64,000 nt of DNA from Corticium candelabrum. Lineage: Eukaryota; Porifera; Homoscleromorpha; Homosclerophorida; Plakinidae. The notes beneath the pieces were generated by a model. That model worked only from the letters and a program-made list of their open reading frames with translations, had not been told where the DNA came from and searched no databases. Positions 33,689 through 42,306 of the stretch are shown here, piece after piece. The position numbers and the translations under genes are program-made. The DNA lies in assembly GCF_963422355.1 (NCBI RefSeq), contig NC_085099.1:3883820-3947819 (forward strand), given 5' to 3'. How positions within the stretch are numbered: position 1 is the first letter of the stretch; the number at the start of each line of letters is the position of its first letter.

Positions 33689-36600
33689 TAGATTGAAGAA
33701 GGCTGTTAGATCTCCTGGCTGTCTACAACAATTTCTAGATGCATTCTTGCATAATTTTAAAATTTGTGTCTGGTGGGGTATGAGTATTAGTGTTTAAACA
33801 ACTAAAGTTCTTGGTGTGGGCAACAAAGCAAGCTCGCATTTCCAGTGATGGTCGTGCATCACGTTACAGAATGTTGATGAGTTTGTTAGCTAGACCACTT
33901 AATTGAAAACGCAAGATTCGGTTAGATAGACTGGTCACTACTATGAGAATTGAGATGCTAGTTTCAGCAGCATCACCTTTTTCTTTGTCATCATTGTTGG
34001 CCAGGTGTCATTGAACGCTACACGCACACGCCGAATTTGCGCACGTGCACGTGACCGAACGTGTGTGTACGTGCGTGCCGAGTGTCTTGAACAAAAGCTC
34101 AACTTCTACACGCGACCGGCTTGTACACAGTACGAGGTCTTCGATTTGCGGGAGTTCGGTCTTAAATATAATACGGTAGCACTAGACAACCGCAAAATTA
34201 TTATCGTAGGCCACACCTCTAGGCTCGTAACAAACGTCACATTCCAAGTGCTGCAAAGCCGACATTTTTTTGATGGATGGAAGCGAGTCGAATTAATTTG
34301 CTTTTGCCATAATTCAAATGCTTGAAGGCTTTGGTGTTCCAACTACGGCAAGAAGAGGTATATCGTGTCTGTGATTACGATAACGTGCAACGTCACTTCT
34401 AATAATTAATTACGCGCACTTCTTGCATTTGCTCGTGCGATTCAAGAGCGTGATTCTTTGCCTAACTGTAGGCTTTCAGGTTTTTCAACCACGAAACGTG
34501 TCAAGAATTCTTGTTGCTTTGTTGTACACGTGTACCCTAAACTGCTTCAAGCAACGTAGCAAGAGCTTGTGATTGGCTGCCTGGCTATTGTTTGTTAACA
34601 ATGGGTTACAACAATTGCAGTTGAACGTAAGTAGGGTAGCAGGTTCAAATCCATTCTAGAAATCTTTTTTTCTTAGATGTTTCTTTTTCTATCATCAAAA
34701 GAATACAGGTTGGCTTATTCTACGTCATTTCCCAAAGTTTTAGCTTTAGATATGCCGTAGTCAAGGAGTTATGCGTAACGAAGGAGAAGAAGGAGAAGAA
34801 GAAGAAGAAGAAGAAGAAGAAGAAGAAGAAGAAGAAGAAGAAGAAGAAGAAGAAGAAGAAGAAGGAGAAGAAGAAGGAGAAGAAGAAGGAGAAGGAGAAG
34901 GAGAAGGAGAAGGAGAAGGAGAAGGAGAAGGAGAAGAAAGAAGACAAAATCCAGCAAAAACTCCAAAATTGACAAGCGATTTTCTCCTTCTGAAGACAAG
35001 CTGAGATCAATTCAGAAGTAGTCAAGCGCAGTTGAACTTGTAAGGTTTTCTATCTGTCGTTTTCAAGATATTTAACCGCATTTTAAGGTGATTTCTGATG
35101 GTCTAAAATATGACCACGCCCACACAACCTGGTCAATCCCTACATACAGGGTACTACCGTACCCTGTGATAGTATAGTGGTCTTCTTGCTTGCAGTAGTG
35201 CACGTTTACAGCATGGTTGGTCTATGCGTAGTATGATATATCAATAAAGTTGTTGTGTTCAATAATGTTTATACCAAAGCTGCTATGTCCCATCAATGTC
35301 TGTGTGTCTGTCTGTCTGTGTCTTGTCTGTCTGTCTGGTGTCTGTCTGCCAATGACAACAAAATTAGGGAGATTCCTTAAATGTGCTTTCTAAAACAAAC
35401 AACAGAAAATCTGACTGACACTGAGGCTGTTTAAGCTTATTATAATTGACACTGCACAGCTTGGCTGCTAACTACAGCAAGTTCACAAAAACCAACCAAT
35501 ATCCTCTTACCTCGTTTTCTTCTAATGTTTCTCGCTCTGTCTGCGCCTGATGTAGCTGCATTTGCAGCATCTGTATGACAGACTCATTCTGTTGTAAGGA
35601 ATTCTGCAGCTCCTCATTTCTAGTGAACATTAAGCATAATATCCGTTACAATCACTTGTGTGTGGTGCAGTCTTGCAAATCAGACTTTGCTTGTACATCC
35701 TTCAGCTTGCCATCATGACGACCAAACTTGCCTTGCATTATCCCTTCATAGTATGTCTAACAGCAAAGAACGCTTACAGCAAGTCAACCGATTTACTAGT
35801 CTAGATGCAGATCCGTCACTACCTCAACTACATAAATCTGTCTGCCTATCTATCTGTCTATAATATCAATGCTGACAGCACACTATGGTTAACCCTTCTG
35901 TCTGTCCATTTGTCCTCCTGTCTGTCTGTCTGTCTGTTGTCTGTCATATTCATTAGCTTTTACAAATGGTACATACCAGTGTAACAATAAATCTACTCTA
36001 CTCTAACCTGAAGTCCAGCTACAACCGAAAACACATACAACTAACATGCTACCGTGACTAGTAAGCTAAGGGTCTAATGCAGATTGTTCTGCATCTCCCT
36101 TTAAAAAAGAAAGACTTCTTCATCTGCATCTTCCCTCCGTCTGTCTGTCTGTCTGTCTGTCTAATACATATATTTCAAACATGATCACTAACAAGATCAA
36201 ACATAAACATGATCTGTCTGTCCGTCTATCCGTCCCTCTGTTTGCTTTGCATGTCCGCTTTAGTCCATTCATCCATCCAGTTGTTTGTCCTACTACCACA
36301 GTTAGTTTGTTTGTCTTTCTTCCTGTCTTCTTGCATCTTTCCTGCTGGTAATCCAGGACCTAATATGTATCTGTATGTCTGACCACTAAATGTCTTCTTT
36401 GATGGTACTGTATTACTAAGATACACTGTTCCTGTCCTTGTAGCAATCTACCTCAACTGCCAATGTATTACAACCACACCAACATACCACCCCAACAATA
36501 CAACTCGACAGACTCTACATAACGACAGCACTTCGAGTCCTAATCCAACAAAAACCAAACACAAAACGGTATCTATGTATCTATGTACCTTGTATTCACC

Positions 36601-36794
36601 AGAGATTCTTGCTACAGCATCAGCCAGCTGTGTACGATAGCTCTTCCTTACAATGTCCACTTTCTACAACACAAAGCATAAAGAGGTACCATTTCTAAAG
36701 TGTCAGCAGACAGATACATGTTTCTGTATAATACTTATTGAAGTCAAGGATAGTGAAGACTATAACTGTTTTTTAGCTGTTCAGTATCGACCTT

Positions 36795-36847
<53 letters not shown>

Positions 36848-36851
36848 AACA

Positions 36852-36904
<53 letters not shown>

Positions 36905-37993
36905 AGCAAAATGACAAACTGTGAAAACCAACATGTCAATATTCAAGAATTTTTCTTGTGAACATAAACAGACAAGCCAGTGCTTATCAAGCTGATAAGG
37001 GTGAACATGACCCTCAGCAAGTATCTGTGTAGCACGTGCCATTTCATACCGAACACAATCACCACTTTAACGTATTGCTGCTGTATTCTACCATTACGTT
37101 AATTATCAATAAGTCAATATACATACATACAAACAGTAATATTGTAACCAAACATACGTCATGTATGTTGAACTAGAGATATGCTTACTGCTTTGTGCTT
37201 TGCCTCCACTTCTGTCAAGCGCTCATTCAGTCTAACATATCTGTAACATTAGAAAAACCAATCACGTAACCATACTATAAAGCTAAAAAGTCAGCATTAA
37301 GCACACAGTTCTCCAGCTCTTGCATCCATCTTTGCTTCGTAGTCCGCTCGTAAGACATGCTTAGCAAAGTTTAAATCTCGTTTGACAACAGCCAGATTCT
37401 TCATTCAATACATCAATATATGGAAACAAGAATTACAACTAAACCCAAGATTCCTTGTTATAACTACTTGTAACGATATAAACATAAACAGCCTAAAGAT
37501 AAACATGACAAACAACAAAGACAACTGCAAATTAATAAAAATTTACAAAGACTTTAATCTGTGAAGAGCATCTACTCTAGTCTCGAGTAGCCAGACCCTT
37601 CCTGCCAAAAGGATGTAGGCGGGAAGGATCTGGTTACGCGAGACTATGTCTACCCCATCAGACTGAAGAAAATTAATGCATGATATAAGCTCGAGAGTCC
37701 AGCCGGTCGTCTCCCCTGCGTTGGAAAAGAAAGACCCTCGAGCCTATGCATAATATGGCCATGTGATAAACAGCTTTTAGGCAGTAGAGGGAATGAATGA
37801 CACGACATGCAAGCTACTACTAGCAGCTATTGCTTAGTCAACAACAAGTTGTGATAATTTCCTCTGATTTGTTGTAGTTAAGTGTCTGTCTCTTTCCAAG
37901 ATATGTAAGCAAATTAGCTAAAATGTGATTTGTTATCTGCCAAGATCTGTTTGAACCAACATTTCGAGTCTGATGAAGCCAGATGCGCGCGCG

Positions 37994-38066
<73 letters not shown>

Positions 38067-38502
38067 CACACACACAAACACAACACACTAAAGCATTAGT
38101 TTTAAAGTTTTGTGTGAGGGGGGGGGGGTGCACTTTAGTACTCAAAGAGTTTAGCTACCTCACAAAGTCTTGACTATAATTAAGTTACCAAAAATTCCAT
38201 GCTACCACAGTAGTGCCAATCACACAAACGGATACTTCTACGCAGGTATTTTACATTCATCAGCATTTGCACGGATGTAGACACTTCTTTCAAATAAACG
38301 ATTTCCGACTGCTCCGTCTGCGAGGCTACATCTTGACCGAAAAAGCCGCATCGAGCCTGGTCGGATATAGATGGCCTTTAGAAGAAACACAATCACAGCC
38401 AGATAAAAGAAATATTCGCGAAATAGCATACTAGAGGTACCTGAAGGATTCTAGGTCGCTAGAATCGAGACTAATGGCAAACCGTAGTTGGCCTCCTTCC
38501 AT
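17502..38502 (-). CDS. C10orf67-like (DUF4709) coiled-coil protein
   Basis: Eighteen exons in full phase agreement predict 506 aa: 38441-38502, 38255-38375, 37307-37398, 37189-37240, 36589-36663, 35677-35756, 35511-35619, 27315-27480, 26562-26620, 26421-26486, 26294-26359, 26133-26240, 22277-22365, 20436-20523, 18780-18839, 18258-18309, 18134-18185, 17502-17625. The N-terminus reads MEGGQLRFAISLDSSDLESF, then PSISDQARCGFFGQD, TEQSEIVYLKEVSTS and, later, RKSYRTQLADAVARI. These resemble my memory of human C10orf67 (PSLSDE--GFF, TQTDSSEI, RKSFNQQLADAIA). Residues about 100-370 are heptad-rich coiled coil (for example LEEFEEVQEKLESAENKVDE). The C-terminus is basic, then polar. Molecular function is unknown. 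Exon 6 to 7 appears to use a GC donor. The intron before the 22365 exon holds a whole DNA transposon, and the intron before the 27480 exon a LINE. Confidence 0.7.
18879..18961. repeat. (CA)n microsatellite
   Basis: Pure CA tract in an intron of the C10orf67-like gene, about 40 bp upstream of the exon at 18780-18839 in gene sense. Confidence 0.95.
19808..20178. mobile_element. 371-bp TIR element carrying a minus-strand ORF
   Basis: Ends are inverted repeats of about 29 bp. The left is AGGCTGCACCATAAAAATTG followed by TCTGATTGG; the right is the complement of CCAATCAGACAATTTTTCGG followed by TGCGGCCT. The minus strand carries an open frame ending at 19892 with an acidic C-terminus (KQDAELDDD), followed by AATAAAAATAAAAA, which resembles a poly(A) signal. 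It contains the segment VLRDGMILCVSGNCSLCEVL. I do not recognise the protein. It may be a captured host exon or a chance frame. Confidence 0.55.
20758..20811. repeat. (CA)n microsatellite
   Basis: CA tract preceded by three CACTTGCA units, in an intron of the C10orf67-like gene. Confidence 0.95.
21135..21365. repeat. dispersed repeat, copy 2
   Basis: Diverged homologue of the ABL intron 1 repeat at 11930-12125. GTTCAAGTGCTCTGGCAAGA...GATCACCAGTAAG and AGCCATGACTA occur in the same order and orientation. Confidence 0.45.
22449..26025 (-). mobile_element. apparently intact DNA transposon, 3577 bp
   Basis: Perfect 46-bp terminal inverted repeats begin GGGGCCGTCCGTAGTTACCG and run to AACGTT at each end. 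Both ends are flanked by TTA, a 3-bp target-site duplication (22446-22448 and 26026-26028). Directly inside each TIR is a C-rich CCCACCCACCCAC block. A single uninterrupted minus-strand ORF (22654-25920) fills the element. It sits in an intron of the C10orf67-like gene in the same orientation. TTA/TWA duplications are typical of PIF/Harbinger and some CMC elements, but the encoded protein does not resemble those transposases as I know them. Perfect TIRs and an open frame point to recent insertion. Confidence 0.9.
22654..25920 (-). CDS. putative DDE-type transposase with C2H2 fingers
   Basis: 1088-codon intronless ORF. A second in-frame ATG at 25890 (MKKQLTLFGVRKRKREP) may be the true start. 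Residues 1-330 are helical, with WAQGQWRDKY near 61-70. A low-complexity EGDAQMQQEGDAQIQQE stretch is near 425-441. Possible acidic catalytic residues are Asp587 (FSCDNKNKVNIG), Asp758 or Asp762 (LAVDGGPDYS) and Glu802 (NRVEHAWSPLSSSL); the spacing fits a DDE/RNase H-like core. Near the C-terminus lie a classical finger, CELCNRYVFQ...HLQRIH, and a second, CTYTGCGHIFSTQYQLQRH, probably DNA-binding, then a basic tail RAGRKKKGTC. I recall similar unnamed proteins in sponges, cnidarians and molluscs, but no formal superfamily. Function is inferred from the flanking TIRs and TSD. Confidence 0.75.
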   Translation of the reverse strand: MRRFLYCPVVMKKQLTLFGVRKRKREPFFQRSADDSDYTRVIETLWQQDAGQRTRKDFFKWAQGQWRDKYSKDRKARDDVIAKSVGVQQGMDNADEKAATTGYFRRLDEPEPKRSHLSCHGRHDQVSMVASVSTDGDDIEVASGGPEAEFLNAIGIDSSQLLTEDVVGRSDFMGVLRQCARQWLAYKQVQATYEAHAKWRWGHSQLIRAEDELVTEEKKLMAAMCDVAQVTVSATNFLSVSFVRMALEKMEGLAALSARLLKFTNSLQTQTRRLEIRVSQLLQKQKHPADDLVLDCTNGCELSWEKAFGNLADLQSNGADTCGPLSAEELVHTSQVMAAVNVLSLRGLLQTIHYKEDELCMKVQWALTHQILHWMPVMSLLHKPAKNIVLVNVPDLTFTDNGNTFSDVLSLVQEDEGVALSEQIEGDAQMQQEGDAQIQQEAEQLSITLPAKKRGPPARHEQFPEIICSAMSFINMHGYTAQARRRTTAGNSNGVTLAQVQQHLLSSVAGLKDKGIGRTTVHQLMLPPRQKTVNARRYHGVLNVRVPGKRNDEHGCHENGHFCLAQVGYMLEFSQQHSDSTSTFSCDNKNKVNIGTLAVSRYHQLRKFFPIGNGPVYKDHDFPFQNAKIIPSGYLRLEPRGRPKTRTVYNTARVRLASADSVRLRTNLIRSCVRRSSSMPPLLCKHEFDNGKYSEFGHFRKDKLGRLHYTVPHTGPLFVKNRAGRFHESTAETHANDLDELIGTEIRSGKTGICLAVDGGPDYSIKSILTIIAFGRLWRDKNLDFLIMCTHAAGDSCYNRVEHAWSPLSSSLAGVILPASLPGEMSPWQQKLDDIEKEKKIADVFDNALKVLDSYWNAISYDGFPVTSSSVMCLEKPSPYNDHSKLTEFAAAGSTKLKADEGMKCILNELQFLHSHAVRKTHMLQFMKCDSGSCHHCSTRPVRATTAVNFLRRHGGCLMTPRPSNNHEGHYCTFLEAALMEDMGCKPLQLDYGLPSLLGKVNHVCELCNRYVFQSEADRTRHLQRIHNRSKRKEAVQAHTEQQAAPKPSHNCTYTGCGHIFSTQYQLQRHKQETGHKCRAGRKKKGTC
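27788..27831. repeat. (AAT)n microsatellite
   Basis: About 14 ATA/AAT units directly upstream of the LINE 5' end. Confidence 0.95.
28059..29099 (+). pseudogene. LINE N-terminal coding block
   Basis: A 346-codon open stretch. It opens with a basic region (RRRKWTQQMNREVMFCYYHV) followed by HQLWCERNPSP and LTESELEEIKREA. This resembles my recollection of the N-terminal region of R4-type LINE polyproteins in invertebrates (RR-W---N---CYY, then the ELEEI motif). It ends at a stop before the RT region, whereas intact elements should have one long frame. Confidence 0.6.
29147..30778 (+). pseudogene. LINE reverse transcriptase, frame-broken
   Basis: RT motifs spread over at least three frames. ITTLIPTNDKTDQAKNYRPI lies near 29770-29825. 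The next is CQQGSFGAKDQLLINKLL and WVDYQKAYDSVPRSWLL (30015-30060). Then come GGIFQDDSLSPLLFCMAL and the active-site LLYMDDLKLYGR (about 30340-30375), and the thumb motif CLESGQVYKYLGVDE. The YMDD aspartates are intact. The breaks near 29515, 29890 and 30776 make it a pseudogene. Confidence 0.85.
30800..32016 (+). pseudogene. LINE zinc knuckle and restriction-like endonuclease block
   Basis: The first frame (to 31576) ends with a CCHC knuckle, CHMCSVALETGDHIVAGCSD. A second frame (31573-32016) carries NCPDICLRNKKANTCLLIDI, then GKKHAEKMAKYSDL. This fits the PD...D/E...K nuclease core of R2/R4 LINEs, which sits C-terminal to RT. A frame change separates the two parts. Confidence 0.65.
33044..33319. 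repeat. long foldback (inverted repeat, about 130-bp arms)
   Basis: Left arm from TAGAATTTTAAAAACTTTTT and right arm ending AAAGTTTTTAAAATTCTA pair almost throughout. Shared inner blocks are AGTAATAGAAACAAGATCTA, ACCAAAGCCAGACATCAT and GAATCCTTCCAACC, around a loop of about 30 nt. Arms differ at only a few positions. It lies in the large intron of the C10orf67-like gene, about 700 bp past the LINE. Confidence 0.85.
33614..33687. repeat. (TG)n microsatellite
   Basis: Long GT tract in the same large intron. Confidence 0.95.
34784..34938. repeat. (GAA)n / (GGAGAA)n purine tract
   Basis: About 150 bp of pure purine on the plus strand, GAA units grading into GGAGAA units. It can form triplex (H-DNA). 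The reading frames seen across it are low-complexity artefacts. Confidence 0.95.
36797..36902. repeat. (CA)n microsatellite, interrupted
   Basis: Two CA blocks separated by ACAAACAAACACCA, in an intron of the C10orf67-like gene. Confidence 0.95.
37579..37645. mobile_element. short palindromic MITE, copy 2
   Basis: AGTCTCGAGTAGCCAGACCC and its inverted partner GGATCTGGTTACGCGAGACT form a 28-bp arm hairpin with a loop of about 11 nt. Same family as the copy at 7693-7778, with a shorter loop. Confidence 0.65.
37985..38064. repeat. (GC)n(CA)n Z-DNA-prone tract
   Basis: About 9 CG/GC units run directly into a CA tract of about 30 units. The alternating purine-pyrimidine stretch favours left-handed DNA. 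Lies about 0.4 kb inside the start of the C10orf67-like gene. Confidence 0.9.
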
Positions 38503-38784
38503 GACTTATCCGGGTTGTATCGTTACCGGAGTAACAGTCCAAACGCATGCGCTCACAACGTGAGGTCAACCCGCCCCATCTCGTGAGCTGTTTGACATGG
38601 CGCGTAGCGCTCTCATCTAGAGCATCACACTGCAAGTCCGTTCGACGTTGCAATCAACAACAGACCGCATCGTCTGCAGATTTCAATCAAGTACGTCCTC
38701 TCAAACATCACATTTCTCCTCGTTCCGCCAGAAATGGGCGTGCTGTTGTTGTCTAGTTGAAAGCAGCCCTGCCAGCTAACCAAC
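38503..38784. promoter_or_regulatory. bidirectional promoter, C10orf67-like / bHLH
   Basis: 282 bp separate the two divergent start codons. The stretch contains ACGCATGCGCTC near 38542 (an NRF-1-like GCATGCGC core) and CpG-containing segments. No TATA box seen. Inferred from geometry. Confidence 0.5.
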
Positions 38785-41700
38785 ATGGACAGCAAGCGGA
38801 AAATGAGCTCCACAAGCGACGGCGACGCTCTCCTATCAGGGTACGTTCTTTTCCTGTTGCATTTCATCACGTGTGTCCAGATCGGTGGTGAAACCGCCCC
38901 CAACGCCCCTCGCTTGCTGGCTACACTGTTGTTCGTACGTATGACACTTGCCGTCGTTTGCTTTGCAGGGAAGAGGACGTTCCGCGCAAGAAATCGAGGG
39001 TAAGTGCGTTATGCATGCGCCAACAATTTCCGTAGCATCACACGGCGTCCCGTGAACGGCGAGCGGTGCACGCGATGCGAAGCCGTACGTTTGTAGCGCA
39101 TCTCACGCGACAATTCGCTGTCGCATTCGACACATTCGCACGAGGCGTGGCGTTCGTGTGACGTGGAATGCGCGTGTTGGTTTATAAGTCGAAGGCGCTG
39201 GATTTCCGCTGAGTTTGCGTTTTGTATTTGTTTTGTAGAATTACTTGGACTCGCACAAGAGCATTGAGAAGAAACGCAGAGATCGCATCAACAACAGCTT
39301 GACCACAATGAAGGACCTCGTTCCTGATTGCAAACAATACGTATGTTGATGCACTCCCACTAGATGTCTGATATGTCAGGGGTCTATCTTGAAGTTTGAT
39401 CTGTTTGCTGTCAAGTGCGTAGCTGTCCGCGTGTGCAGTCTGTCTGGTTTGTGACCTCAGAACGGATGCGTCTGATTTGGTGTAGTATGTCAGTAGCGCT
39501 AGCAGGACTGTCCTCGTTTATAGTACATGTACATTGCCTTTGAAAAACAACGCAGTTCCAGTAAAACCTGTTATTCCAAACTGCATGGGAATAAGTTTAA
39601 TTAATTAATAATTAATTAATTGGTGTGTGAGGCCATCTGTTGCATTCCTTTAGTGTCTCTTGTCCTGGTATTTCCTATTCACTAGGCCACAGTAGTGTAC
39701 CTGTTTGTCCTCTCTGTGACACTGAGTGTGTTTTGTCTTGTGAGATGTGAGCACTGAAGGAACTCTGTAGACTTATGTCACAGAGTTTTCTATCCCTGTA
39801 TGTGAGCAGTGGTTGTTTTGTATTTGTTGGAAATCTGGGTTTTGGATTTAGGGGAGCAAGAAACTTGACAAGGCAGAAATACTTGAAATGTGTATTGAGT
39901 ACCTGAAGCGCGTGCACAATCATCTTGCTAGATTGGGAGGTAAGCATAACTATTTTATGATTATTTTTGTGGATAGTATGGAGATGTCCAAAGTTCTATT
40001 TCAACATAAATTGTAACTTGAAATATACTATCCTGTTTAAAGCAAACGAATCAGATGCCATATTCTGGATTGTTTTAGTAATGCTAAGGAAGTTCTTGCC
40101 GATTTTCAAATGCCTTGGCATTTTGCCTGTGTCTTTCCATTTTGTCTGTCTGTCTGTGTGTCAATACATATATTTTCAAACATTGAACTATTATACACCA
40201 TCTAAGCAAAGCAACTAAATACTACCCAAGCCAATAGGGCTTGGTTCTACCTATAACTATTTCTGTCTGTCTGTCTGTCTGTCTACGTATCTGTCTGCAA
40301 TGTACAACGTTTACAAAGAAATGTGTGTGGACACTGTCGTGTGTAAGTAATCTTGTCATTTACTCATATCCAGATCTAGTTTGCATGAGTACGTATAGCT
40401 GCAGTGGCTTATATGGTACAGTAACATACATGCTTCTTTGCAGGTGGCGCGGACTCACTGGCTATTAGTCCACGTGAGTTTGCCACAGAGATATCAACAT
40501 GGGTCCTCCAACAGAAGCCGCATCACTCCAACCTTGATGCATTTATCCAGGCGCTGCTGCTTCATCTGTCTACATACGGCTCTATGTCTCAGTCACACAT
40601 GTTTGCTAGTGCAGCTGATATGTCTGAAATGGTCATGGCATCTCCTGTAACCACTACGATTTCTCTGGCAACACTGGGACAAACTGGTGATTCTCATGCT
40701 CTCCTTCAGGCTGCTCAGCCTTTCCCTCCACCATATGGAACAAATGCTCCTAGGATCCTTGATCCTCCCCATCGAAGTCAGATGCATCATCCGATTGCAT
40801 CCTCTGCTGGTCAGTTGTCGGTTGATGATGCAGTTACTGCACAAGAGATATGGAGAAACACACAAGCTATGATACAGCAGCAGCAGCAGCAACAGCAGCA
40901 GTATGCCACTCAGTCACAGGATCAACATGATCTGACAAATCCACAATCTCATCAACCACCCCCACTGGTGGCTGCACCAGAAGGTGCGTAGAATGTGACC
41001 ACTGAGATTGACATGAGAGCTAATAGACAAACGGGGAAACAGAAAGACTAAGTTTGCATGAAGTGATGTACAGTGTGTTTGATGATGTAACAAGCATTTC
41101 GATGATGTTAACCAGTGAGCAGGCAGACAGATACATAGATAGATAAACAGACGCACAGTAGTAAGAAGGGACAAGCAAAAGAGAGTCAGTTTCATTTGTA
41201 CTTTCCATTGTTTGTTGCTTGTCACTCCATTCTTTTCTTCAGCTTTGATGTCCTCATTGGCACAGAGCACTGTGGTAAAGCCTGAGATAGATGTTCACAA
41301 TAAGGGCAACACTCAACCTCTTCACCACCTGACCATGCCTCAGCATTACCAACAAATGCTGGTGATACAACAACCAAGCATGCGCCCTCTTCACTACCCA
41401 GTAACCAGCGAAGCTGACAATCAACATCAAATCCAACAACTACTACAGCAGAGCTATGTGGCTAATGGAAAACACACACAATCTCAAGAAATCCAGATGA
41501 CAGCACAGGATATTGTCCACCAAAACATACGGCAGCAGATGTTAATAGCCCAAGGAACACCAACGACAACAAAAGACAAAAATCTCAACACAAGCAATCC
41601 CCTCCCAGTGCAAGGAGTTGCAACCCTTACCGAGGAACTGATAGACAGTGGTCCAACAGATCAATTTGGAACTAGCAGTCGGGTAGTTGTCCCAGCCTCG

Positions 41701-41907
41701 GAGAACATCCAATGGGAACCTTCAGGAGTTGCTATGGAAACAACAATCGAGGCAGGTGCCAATCAACCCTCCACTCCCGGAAGTAGCAACTCAAAAAGTG
41801 GAGATCTTCACAAGCAGTCTGCTAACATGCTTCTGCTGCTGTCCAAAAACGAAGGTGAAACACAAGATAAACAATCAGTTGAATCAACCTCTACCCCTGT
41901 TGAATGA
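38785..41907 (+). CDS. bHLH transcription factor, Hes/Hey/Dec-like
   Basis: Six exons in consistent phase (38785-38840, 38969-38999, 39239-39340, 39852-39939, 40444-40983, 41243-41907) predict 493 aa. The basic-HLH domain (about residues 30-88) reads HKSIEKKRRDRINNSL, then LDKAEILEMCIEYLKRVH. These are Hes/Hey/Dec superfamily signatures. The helix 1 to helix 2 loop is split by an intron, as in many Hes-type genes. An Orange-like segment follows at about 100-130 (SPREFATEISTWVLQ...ALLLHLSTYG). The position that is Pro in Hairy/E(spl) and Gly in Hey is Ser here (HKSIEKKRR). The long tail is Gln/Pro/Ser-rich with a poly-Q run of about 9. No WRPW or YRPW is present at the C-terminus (ends STSTPVE). 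Predicted nuclear regulator; subfamily uncertain. Confidence 0.8.
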
Positions 41908-42306
41908 CTAAGAGAGACTTCTTGTTTGCACTTTAAGCTGCGTTTGTATGTCAAAATGTGAGTCTAGTTTTGTATACCAATGCTGGTTTGCTGGCAATTT
42001 GTCTGCATCTTTTGCCAGTCTATTTTCAAGTTTTATGATTTATGTCTTTGTACCAGTTTTGTAATTAATTAATTGAATACAAATGGAACTGTAATACCTG
42101 GCCCAAACTGTACATCTTGTCTATAATTAGTCATGTGTATTTCCGTTTGGAGCTGTCCATGTTTTTAATGCACCTGTCTGTTTCCGTTGTGAGCTTGCCA
42201 CTGCTTGTCGGGTGAGTATCTCTGATTCACATTTCCCCAAAACCCGCAGCACTTTCAGTCCTTTTGTAAGTGCCTACAATCAGGGTAAACCGTTTTCTAC
42301 ATAATT
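41908..42306. other. convergent intergenic spacer
   Basis: Holds the 3' UTRs of the bHLH gene (plus) and the TRPV gene (minus). AT-rich, no further gene seen. Confidence 0.5.

Noticed and set aside
34625-34660. B-box-like GGTTCAAATCC
   Set aside because: The T-stem does not pair beyond 2 bp and no cloverleaf can be drawn.
34784-35025. Long open frames across the GAA/GGAGAA tract on both strands (poly-Glu, poly-Leu, poly-Phe)
   Set aside because: They are translations of a simple repeat with no flanking coding signal.
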